Assembly: GCA_937138955.1 (NCBI GenBank)
Contig: CAKZPJ010000667.1
Span: 1 to 11,992 of the forward strand
Origin: an uncultured Flammeovirgaceae bacterium
GTDB lineage: Bacteria > Bacteroidota > Bacteroidia > Cytophagales > Cyclobacteriaceae
Reading direction: 5' to 3'
Length of the DNA stretch: 11,992 nt
Under the pieces are notes generated by a model. That model was not told where the DNA came from and ran no database searches. It was given only the letters and a program-made list of their open reading frames with translations. The position numbers were made by a program, and so were the translations under genes. Shown here one piece after another: positions 5,961-11,992 of the stretch; the first letter of the stretch is position 1; every line of letters begins with the position of its first letter.

Positions 5961-8900
5961 ATGAGACAACTTTATAGCTCAGTACCCATTAAAATATGGG
6001 GAAATCCAATCAAAAAAATAGGGCAGCATTGGAGAGAAGCTCTACTTAGTTTAGTGACAATAGCGTTGGCAGGAGCCAGTATGGCGAACACTGCTTTATC
6101 AGTAATGGCACCGCCTGCTAGTATCGATTTCGACGAACGATCCAGTGTGAACGATGCTATTGACGACAACACATTTCCCGGGCAATTTGTCGGTACAATT
6201 ATTCCCGCTGGGGGTGATGCTCCTTTTACCTATAGTTTAGTAGCAGGTGATGGTGATACAGATAATGCTCGCTTTACGATTAGTAACGACTCGCTGTTTG
6301 CGGCTCAGTTCATAGATTTTGAGACGCACCCCGACCCGACTAACCTTAGTATCCGGGTACGGGCAGCCGATGCTGCTGATGCAGGTCTGGAACAAACTAT
6401 TGCTCTTACCATAAGAGATATTGATGAAGCCACCACCGCTAACTTCGGTAGCCAAGGTGATGAGTTTCTGGTCAATAACTTTAGTCCAAGTATTCAGCAG
6501 AGACCCGCTATTACCCAAAGTTCGAATGGTAACTTCGTCATCGTTTGGCAAAATCAGGAAGATGGCATTTTTGCGGAGCGATACGATGCAACAGCCAATC
6601 GGATAGGTGGTGAGATTAGGGTTGATGATTTGAACAATGATAATCAGAAATTGGCTGATGTAGCAATAGCTGATAATGGCGATTTTGTCGTCGTTTGGCA
6701 GGGATCAGGCAACACAAATGGAGATGGTACCGATATTATTGCTAGACTCTACGCTGCGGATGGTACCGCAGGTAGCGAATTTATAGTAAACACTGTGACC
6801 GCCGGTGAACAAGACAGCGCTCGGGTAGCAATGAACGCCACCGGAAACTTTATTGTAGCTTGGCAGGGAAGTGGAGCCGGAGACGATAGTGGAATTTTCT
6901 TCCGCCGTTTTCAAGCGAATGGCACTGCTACTGATGTTAATCAACAGCTAGCTAATACTACCGTAGCAGGTAATCAATATCAGCCGGCGGTTGGCCTTGC
7001 TGATGATGGTAAGTTTGCTATCTCTTGGACAAGCGCGGGAGATATCATCTATCGCTTCTATGATAACAGTTTGGTTGGTAGTACCGAAGCTACTGTCAAT
7101 AGTGCAACTGCTGGAGATCACTCCCTGTCGGACTTATCTATGCGTGGAAATGGAGCTTTTATAGTATCTTGGCAGGAAGAACAAACTGCAGATATTTTTG
7201 GTATATATGCGCGAAGGTTTAATAATACTGGTCTCCCTACTGCGGCGCAGTTTACAGTGAGTGAGCCATCAGCTGATCAATTTGCATCACACGTATCTAT
7301 GGCAGACAATGGTACGTTTGTAATCACGTTCACTGGCCCCGGCTCTGGTAATGAGGTATTAGCTAGAAGATTCGATGCGGATAGAAATCCCCTAGGAGCT
7401 GCATTTGAGGTCAATAAATTGCGACTAAATACCCAACGTCGTTCGGATATAGCTTTATCAGAAGACGGTAGTTTTGTAGTGGCCTGGGAAGGATTTACTG
7501 ATGCTGGTAATTATGATATTTATGCTCAGCGCTACTATGCTAACGCAGCCCCTACCACAATTGCTCTGGACAACTTAGTTCTAACCAACGGTAGTCCGGA
7601 AAGTACGCCGGTAGGAACACTCTCTACTACTGACCCTAATGCCGAAGACGAATTCTTCTATGCCTTGGTTTCCGGTGATGGTAGCGATGATAATGCGATG
7701 TTTAGAATTCAGGGTAACCAACTATTGGTAACTGAAAGAGTGGATGTTACTACCAAGCCTAGCTACAACGTTAGAATACGATCTACCGACGCGCTGGGTT
7801 TATTTTCGGCAACTTCGGAAGCCACTTTTGCTATAACGATAGATGAAACTAACAGTATTCCGGTAGTAGCGGTTAATACTGGCTTAGCCGTAGAACAGCG
7901 AGATACCGTAACCGTTACGCAGACTGCTCTGGAAGTTACCGATACGGAAAGTACAGCCGCCGACGCTATTACCTATACTCTAGTTACTGCGCCGGTTAAT
8001 GGATCATTGCAAAAAAGTGGAACCGCACTGGCTGCCGATGAGAAGTTTACTCAGGCTGATATCAACAACGGGCTAATCACCTACGTGCAAAGCGGTACGC
8101 GAGTTACCGCCGATAGCCTCACCTTTCTCGCCACCGATGAAGCCGGAGCCGCTACCTTAAAGACTCAGGTTAATATTACGATATCATTGTTAACCGCCCC
8201 GGTAGCCAACGCAGGCTCTGATCAGGTAATTACGGATGAAGATAACGATGGGCAGGCGGATGTAGTACTGGACGGTTCGGCCTCCAGCGATGCCGATGGA
8301 ACAATCACCAGTTATGTCTGGCGGCAAAATGAATCAGATGTTGTTAGCGGAGTCAATCCTACACTTACACTAAATGTAGGTACTAATATCATTACACTGG
8401 TTGTAACCGATGATGACTTGCAGACTGCTACCGATACCGTAGTGGTTACAATTAATGCTCCTGAAAATGCGCCGCCTACACTAACCGCTAATAATGGACT
8501 GAGTTTGGCACAACAAGGTACTGTTGCAACAATTACCTCGGCGGAATTAGAAGCAACAGACGACGAAAGTGCCCCAGAAGCCATTACTTTTACGCTAACT
8601 CAGGTTCCGGTAAACGGAGTACTTCAGCTGAGTGGTGCTGATTTAGCAGTTGCTGGTACATTCACTCAAAAAGATATTAACGATGGTTTACTGAGCTATA
8701 CTAATAATGGAACATCTGAAGCAAGTGATTCAGTAAAATTTACCGTAGCTGATGCTGGTGGCGGAACGGTTCCTGAAACTACGTTCACCATTGCCATTAA
8801 TATAGTAACCGGATTAGGTGACGAGATCAACGGCGAAATAGTAGTAGTGTATCCGAACCCCTCGCAAGAATTGCTATACATTAAAATGAAAAATAATTTT

Positions 8901-9077
8901 GATAAAGTTCAGATAGATGTGAGCAATAATATGGGAAAACTACTAAAATCAGTACATTTGAATACCTCAGATCTACGAAAAACCCCAGTGGATATTAGTG
9001 ATCTTACAAAGGGCACATATTTTGTTAGAATTCAAGCTGACCAGCAAACTGTAGTTAGAAAACTTATTAAAGAATAA
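5961..9077 (+). CDS. T9SS-secreted multidomain protein: cadherin-like, beta-propeller, CSPG/PKD repeats, sorting domain
   Basis: A 1038-residue protein. A long basic n-region (residues 1-26) precedes a hydrophobic stretch at about 27-42, with probable cleavage near A42 or A50. Domains in order: cadherin-like, about 53-155; seven repeats of about 50 residues with the motif FVVxWQ (W196, W246, W301, W356, W404, F457, W509), about 166-528; cadherin-like, about 531-630; CSPG/cadherin_3-like, about 632-743; PKD-like, about 746-833 (ANAGSDQ, LDGSASSDADG, YVW); second CSPG-like, about 836-948; T9SS type A sorting domain, about 960-1038 (VYPNPSQELLYIK, KGTYFVRI, ending VVRKLIKE). The sorting domain should direct it across the outer membrane and be removed. 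The Asp-rich cadherin and PKD modules suggest calcium-stabilised adhesion or matrix binding. No enzymatic motif is visible. A lipoprotein gene follows after two bases, so the two are probably one operon. M1 is the only reasonable start. Confidence 0.92.
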   Translation: MRQLYSSVPIKIWGNPIKKIGQHWREALLSLVTIALAGASMANTALSVMAPPASIDFDERSSVNDAIDDNTFPGQFVGTIIPAGGDAPFTYSLVAGDGDTDNARFTISNDSLFAAQFIDFETHPDPTNLSIRVRAADAADAGLEQTIALTIRDIDEATTANFGSQGDEFLVNNFSPSIQQRPAITQSSNGNFVIVWQNQEDGIFAERYDATANRIGGEIRVDDLNNDNQKLADVAIADNGDFVVVWQGSGNTNGDGTDIIARLYAADGTAGSEFIVNTVTAGEQDSARVAMNATGNFIVAWQGSGAGDDSGIFFRRFQANGTATDVNQQLANTTVAGNQYQPAVGLADDGKFAISWTSAGDIIYRFYDNSLVGSTEATVNSATAGDHSLSDLSMRGNGAFIVSWQEEQTADIFGIYARRFNNTGLPTAAQFTVSEPSADQFASHVSMADNGTFVITFTGPGSGNEVLARRFDADRNPLGAAFEVNKLRLNTQRRSDIALSEDGSFVVAWEGFTDAGNYDIYAQRYYANAAPTTIALDNLVLTNGSPESTPVGTLSTTDPNAEDEFFYALVSGDGSDDNAMFRIQGNQLLVTERVDVTTKPSYNVRIRSTDALGLFSATSEATFAITIDETNSIPVVAVNTGLAVEQRDTVTVTQTALEVTDTESTAADAITYTLVTAPVNGSLQKSGTALAADEKFTQADINNGLITYVQSGTRVTADSLTFLATDEAGAATLKTQVNITISLLTAPVANAGSDQVITDEDNDGQADVVLDGSASSDADGTITSYVWRQNESDVVSGVNPTLTLNVGTNIITLVVTDDDLQTATDTVVVTINAPENAPPTLTANNGLSLAQQGTVATITSAELEATDDESAPEAITFTLTQVPVNGVLQLSGADLAVAGTFTQKDINDGLLSYTNNGTSEASDSVKFTVADAGGGTVPETTFTIAINIVTGLGDEINGEIVVVYPNPSQELLYIKMKNNFDKVQIDVSNNMGKLLKSVHLNTSDLRKTPVDISDLTKGTYFVRIQADQQTVVRKLIKE

Positions 9078-9079
9078 TT

Positions 9080-9601
9080 ATGCGAACCGTATTTTCAATA
9101 ATTTGCCAACGCCGATATTTTCCGGTCTACGTGCTATCAGTGTTAGTAGTCTTAGCAAGTTGTAAGAGCGACGATGGTGGTGGTGGCGGAGATGATTCTC
9201 CTGAGCTGAATGCTCAGCAGGAACGAGCACAAGCATTAGCTGGAACTTGGGTGAGCAACCAAGTAGCTGAATCGCCGGGTGATACCGAAGACGCAGCGAT
9301 TCAAGAGTTAAACAGTTTACAGTTCGTGTTTGGTGTAAATCAAACTACGCTAGCGCCCACCACCTTTAGTGCCAGTGGTGCGGATACCTACTTCAGTTCA
9401 GGTTCAGGAGCGAGTTGGGGTTGGGCTAGTGCCGACCCGAACGATGATGCGATCACCTTAAGTGCAGTAGCTCCAGTAGCAGCCTTCGAGATTACTTCTT
9501 TTGATGGAAGTACTATGACGATTTCTTTTGATTTTGAAGGGGCTTCTACTGGACGAATTGCTGGACTAGGAACGTACCGAGTGCAGTTGACTAAACAATA
9601 G
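9080..9601 (+). CDS. Putative surface-exposed lipoprotein, possibly lipocalin-like
   Basis: A 173-residue protein with a lipoprotein signal: basic RR at 11-12, a hydrophobic stretch at about 15-26 and the lipobox L25-A-S-C28. The mature N-terminus reads CKSDDGGGGGDD. An acidic stretch just after the lipidated cysteine fits the lipoprotein export signal (LES) known in Bacteroidota such as Capnocytophaga, so the protein is probably flipped to the cell surface. The body starts QERAQALAGTWV, a pattern common in small lipocalin-like Bacteroidota lipoproteins, followed by beta-strand-rich Ser/Thr/Gly sequence ending GTYRVQLTKQ. The fold assignment is weak. Its ATG is two bases after the stop of the T9SS cargo gene, and a strong terminator follows 20 bases after its stop, so it ends that operon. 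It might anchor or partner the secreted protein; that is inference. Confidence 0.82.
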   Translation: MRTVFSIICQRRYFPVYVLSVLVVLASCKSDDGGGGGDDSPELNAQQERAQALAGTWVSNQVAESPGDTEDAAIQELNSLQFVFGVNQTTLAPTTFSASGADTYFSSGSGASWGWASADPNDDAITLSAVAPVAAFEITSFDGSTMTISFDFEGASTGRIAGLGTYRVQLTKQ

Positions 9602-9621
9602 CATTTCTATAAAAGAAAGTG

Positions 9622-9657
9622 AAAAGCCGAAGGTAGAAGACACCTTCGGCTTTTTTT
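9622..9657. terminator. Strong hairpin terminator shared by convergent genes
   Basis: GCCGAAGGT (9626-9634) pairs perfectly with ACCTTCGGC (9642-9650) around a 7-base loop. AAAA (9622-9625) pairs with the following T-run, giving a 13-bp stem. Seven T follow the GC stem on the plus strand (9651-9657), and four T follow on the minus strand. It closes the 5961-9601 operon and can serve the convergent DUF4112 gene, whose stop codon (9656-9658) lies inside the T-run. Confidence 0.92.
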
Positions 9658-10153
9658 ATCCTATTTGAGCTGTAGACAGGTAAGATACCAGTTCGTACGT
9701 TCCGTAGAGTAACAAACCAACTACGCCAAGTATGGCGACAGCAATTCCCATCAATAGTATAGTCCCCTTACCCTGGTATTTCTTTTCGGCGTAGTGCTTT
9801 TTGAGCAAACGTATGTTGCGGGTGTTGGCCTTGTAGAAGAAATCAAAGACATTACCTAAAATAGGAATGCTTCCGAAGATAGCATCTAACGCGACATTAC
9901 CCAGCATCATTATAACTACTTTACGGCTGGCTCCGTGTTTGGCCATGTAGTAAATCAATGCTCCAGAGATAGCTAGAGAGGTTGCATCACCTAAGCCAGG
10001 GACTAATCCAAGAATAGGGTCTAATCCGAAGCGGAAACTTGTACCGGGTATTCGGAAATTTGAGTCCATAACCCGGGTAATACGGTCTACCCACTTTAGG
10101 TCAGGAATATCTTTAAATAGATGATTTTGTGTTTTAGTTGCGGATCGTGCCAT
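9656..10153 (-). CDS. DUF4112 membrane protein
   Basis: A 165-residue protein that matches DUF4112 closely from memory: a basic N-terminus, then WVDRITRVMDSNFRIPGT and RFGLDPILGLVPGLGD, followed by a hydrophobic stretch (57-70), MLGNVALDAIFGSIPILGN (83-101), and FDFFYKANTRNIRLL (103-117). A C-terminal membrane span follows at about 131-158. Two related glycine-rich hydrophobic hairpins can be aligned: LDPILGLVPGLGD (44-56) and LDAIFGSIPILGN (89-101). They suggest an internal duplication. It is probably an inner-membrane protein; the family has no established function. It is transcribed towards the lipoprotein gene and shares its terminator. A short direct repeat, TCTAGCTA at 10198-10205 and 10208-10215, lies about 45 bases upstream of its start and might be regulatory. 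Confidence 0.9.
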   Translation of the reverse strand: MARSATKTQNHLFKDIPDLKWVDRITRVMDSNFRIPGTSFRFGLDPILGLVPGLGDATSLAISGALIYYMAKHGASRKVVIMMLGNVALDAIFGSIPILGNVFDFFYKANTRNIRLLKKHYAEKKYQGKGTILLMGIAVAILGVVGLLLYGTYELVSYLSTAQIG

Positions 10154-10355
10154 AGAAAAATCGTTTACATCATTGCAAAGGACCTGTGCGTATTATATCT
10201 AGCTATCTCTAGCTAAAACCTTCAACTGAAGAACAAACCCTTCTGAAAAAATTAGTTTTCCTATTATATAAACTCAGACAGAAAAATAAAGTTATGCGTC
10301 TGCCTTTCGCTCAAAACTCGCTAAGTTGATAATTTGAAGGTTAGAATCCCGCTAC

Positions 10356-10383
10356 TTTAAGCAGTTACTAGCCACTGCTTGAA
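10356..10383. repeat. Hairpin downstream of the second barrel gene
   Basis: AAGCAGT (10359-10365) pairs perfectly with ACTGCTT (10374-10380) around an 8-base loop. The stem extends three more pairs, including one G-T wobble, to about 10 bp. It lies 15 bases past the stop of the minus-strand barrel gene, so it may be that gene's 3' hairpin. On the minus strand no T-tract follows it, so it is a weak terminator candidate. Confidence 0.4.
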
Positions 10384-10397
10384 AAGACTGTAAATGG

Positions 10398-11021
10398 CTA
10401 AAATTTAATTCCCATATCCAAGCTGAACAGGTCGTTCTTGATAACGAGATCGCCTACATCAGCATCCGTAGATCGTACTACATTTCCTAGCCCTCGCCGA
10501 TAGCTGAACCCTCCGAATAGGATAGTGTTGTAACCTAACTGATATTCGGCTCCGGTACCCAGTAGAAGTGAAGCATCCACTGGACTAAATTCGCTAACGA
10601 ATTGGGGATCGTCACTGAGGTTATCTTCTAAGATTTTAATGTCCAAAGCAAAACCCGCTTGAAAGTAAAGACGAACATCTAGCGCAATCTCGTTTGTAAA
10701 TAGCTTAGCCGTAGCGGGTAGTTGGATATAATGCAATCGGCTCACTTCATCTCGACCATCTGTCGCACTTTCAATCCCCACTCGTTTAGGGATAAAGAAA
10801 ATACCGCTAGAAAGGTAATAATTCTCCTGAAACATGTAGTCAACAATAGCTCCGGCTATTAACCTTCCGCCTACTCCACTGTTACCAAATTCTTCGAGAG
10901 CATCATCGTCATCAAGCCGATTGAAACTGAGCGTAGGCGATAGTTGCGCCCCAATTTTTACTTGGGCCTGAGAGCCGATGTAAGAAAAACTAAGAAATAG
11001 TAGCAGAATGTATCGTACCAT
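10398..11021 (-). CDS. Outer-membrane beta-barrel protein (PorT-like family)
   Basis: With the start at 11021 the protein has 207 residues and begins with a compact signal peptide, MVRYILLLFLSFSYIGSQA, cleaved before QVKIG. The mature part shows alternating barrel strands (VKIGAQLSPTLSF, LSSGIFFIPKRVGI, HYIQLPATAKLF, VRLYFQAGFALDI, ASLLLGTGAEYQLG, NTILFGGFSYRRGL) and ends in SLDMGIKF, a plausible last strand. An acidic loop (LDDDDALEEF) follows the first strand. An upstream in-frame ATG at 11057 would add 12 residues. I reject it because it spoils the signal peptide and leaves only 15 bases to the start of the divergent gldB. The family includes general small barrels, so this is not evidence that it is the T9SS component PorT/SprT. 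It is complete, with stop at 10398-10400. Confidence 0.85.
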   Translation of the reverse strand: MVRYILLLFLSFSYIGSQAQVKIGAQLSPTLSFNRLDDDDALEEFGNSGVGGRLIAGAIVDYMFQENYYLSSGIFFIPKRVGIESATDGRDEVSRLHYIQLPATAKLFTNEIALDVRLYFQAGFALDIKILEDNLSDDPQFVSEFSPVDASLLLGTGAEYQLGYNTILFGGFSYRRGLGNVVRSTDADVGDLVIKNDLFSLDMGIKF

Positions 11022-11072
11022 CAATAAATTATTTTGAGTAATAATCCGTTTTCCCAATAAAGTAAATTCTTT
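11022..11072. promoter_or_regulatory. Short divergent intergenic region of barrel gene and gldB
   Basis: Only 51 bases separate the two divergent starts, so any promoters here must overlap each other or the coding ends. The stretch is AT-rich. I did not find a clean Bacteroidota -33/-7 pair in either direction; the placement is by position only. Confidence 0.4.
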
Positions 11073-11992
11073 ATGCGCCTAAATTTGATGTCTCTATTAT
11101 TGTTACTCGCTTTTTTAAGTTCGTGTCAGCCGGACTACTGCTCTAACGATGTAAGCGTATCGGATATTTCCGTCGATGTGGAGATCATACGTTTGGAAGA
11201 TGAGCTTTTCTCAGCTCAGTCACCATCTGCCATTCGCGAACTGCTTCAACCTCACGCTCAATATCGGCAACAATACGCGAATTTAAGCGGAACCCCTAAA
11301 GATTCGCTCTTTTACCAAGAATATTTTCGCATTACCCAAGACCCTAATATTGATACGCTCTATCAACAAACCAAAGCGGTGTTTTCTAATATCGAAAGCC
11401 TGGAAACTGATTTTGAGCAAGCCTTTCGGCATATAAAACATTATTACCCTAGTTTTCAACCACCTAAAGTTTACACAACTTTCACTGGACTGGGCAGCAT
11501 GGGTAGTGATCTGCTGGTGAGTGATAGTCTTATTGTAATTAGTCTCGATTTTTTCTTGGGTGATGAGGCGCGATTTCGTCCTCAGATACACGATTACATG
11601 CTCACTCGCTATCGCCCCGAGTATATCGTTCCCAGTAGCATGATGATTCTTTCTGATAAATTTAATAATACAAATAGAGAAGATAATAGCTTACTAGCCG
11701 AAATGATTTATTACGGTAAAAGCTACTTTTTTATGCAACAAGTTATGCCCTGCCTACCCGATACGCTCATTGCAGGTTACGATGGGGCAGGAATGAACAT
11801 CATAACCGAGAATACGCAAATGATCTGGTCGCACCTTATTGATAACGAGCTACTGTACGAAACCAGCCATACCGTAATACCTCGTTATGTAGGAGAACGA
11901 CCTAGTGTAGTAGAAATTAATGCGAAGATTCCGGGGCGAGTGGGACGCTGGTTAGGCTGGCAAATTATTCAGAACTTCAGTAAAAAAGCAGA
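11073..11992 (+). CDS. gldB: Gliding motility lipoprotein GldB (3'-truncated by window end)
   Basis: The ATG at 11073 opens a frame that runs 306 codons to the right edge without a stop. A lipoprotein signal is visible: hydrophobic LLLLLAFLSSC with the lipid-accepting Cys at 18. The mature protein contains segments I recognise from GldB: VEIIRLEDELFS (36-47), VYTTFTGLGSMGSDLLV (133-149), SLIVISLDFFLG (152-163), RYRPEYIVPSSM (179-190), LLAEMIYYGKSYFFMQ (207-222), QMIWSHLIDNELLYET (249-264) and IPGRVGRWLGWQI (286-298). GldB is an outer-envelope lipoprotein required for gliding in Flavobacterium johnsoniae. Family members have about 320-350 residues, so most of the protein is here. An in-frame ATG at 11088 would shorten the signal peptide; either start works. 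It is divergent from the barrel gene. Its presence suggests a gliding or T9SS-bearing organism, in keeping with the T9SS cargo at 5961. Confidence 0.9.
   Translation, partial: MRLNLMSLLLLLAFLSSCQPDYCSNDVSVSDISVDVEIIRLEDELFSAQSPSAIRELLQPHAQYRQQYANLSGTPKDSLFYQEYFRITQDPNIDTLYQQTKAVFSNIESLETDFEQAFRHIKHYYPSFQPPKVYTTFTGLGSMGSDLLVSDSLIVISLDFFLGDEARFRPQIHDYMLTRYRPEYIVPSSMMILSDKFNNTNREDNSLLAEMIYYGKSYFFMQQVMPCLPDTLIAGYDGAGMNIITENTQMIWSHLIDNELLYETSHTVIPRYVGERPSVVEINAKIPGRVGRWLGWQIIQNFSKKA

Noticed and set aside
6237..6944. Minus-strand open frames of 104 and 79 codons inside the T9SS cargo gene
   Set aside because: They lie opposite the clear propeller repeats and look like random translations.
8312..8881. 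Minus-strand open frames of 90 and 61 codons near the CSPG/PKD part
   Set aside because: They are antisense to recognisable repeat domains, and their Ser/Val-rich composition is the mirror of Thr/Ala/Asp-rich codons.
11022..11057. Upstream start for the second barrel gene
   Set aside because: It would put a polar stretch before a well-formed signal peptide and leave 15 bases to the divergent gldB start.
11283..11591. Minus-strand 102-codon open frame
   Set aside because: It is antisense to gldB, whose conserved segments run through this interval.
1..11992. CRISPR arrays, tRNA or rRNA genes, and defence or toxin-antitoxin systems
   Set aside because: I saw no regularly spaced repeats, no tRNA-like or rRNA-like stretch and no recognisable defence protein in the window.

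Overview
The window looks like chromosomal DNA of a marine-type member of the Bacteroidota, probably order Cytophagales. Four things point there: a secreted protein with a Type IX secretion (T9SS) C-terminal sorting domain, the start of the gliding-motility lipoprotein gene gldB, two small outer-membrane beta-barrels of the PorT-like kind, and a lipoprotein whose first residues match the Bacteroidota surface-export signal. The rank below phylum is inference.

Left part (1-4552): the last 41 codons of an unidentified gene, then a 31-codon stub of a HAD-family hydrolase. The stub's stop directly abuts the stop of an oppositely oriented outer-membrane beta-barrel gene (233-1048). A 624-base AT-rich gap follows, with an 8-mer occurring four times, and then a full-length uvrA (minus strand), the damage-recognition ATPase of nucleotide excision repair.

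Middle (4553-5960): a gene-poor, decayed stretch. It holds a 66-residue orphan ORF, a short minus-strand coiled-coil fragment that looks like the N-terminus of a transposase with an in-frame stop, and two nested pairs of inverted repeats enclosing both, so it is probably an insertion-element remnant. A C-run/G-run repeat and small hairpins follow.

Right part (5961-11992): a probable two-gene operon. The first gene encodes a 1038-residue T9SS cargo protein (cadherin-like domain, seven-repeat beta-propeller, cadherin-like domain, CSPG-like repeat, PKD-like domain, second CSPG-like repeat, sorting domain). The second, two bases downstream, encodes a probable surface lipoprotein. A strong hairpin terminator separates this pair from a convergent DUF4112 membrane-protein gene. 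Last comes a divergent pair: a second outer-membrane beta-barrel gene (minus) and gldB (plus, cut by the window end).

The secreted propeller protein, the surface lipoprotein, the outer-membrane barrels and GldB all belong to the cell-envelope, gliding and T9SS world. Only the 5961/9080 pair shows real operon spacing. I see no complete novel defence or mobile system. The most unusual items are the propeller-centred T9SS protein with its lipoprotein partner, and the inverted-repeat-bounded remnant.
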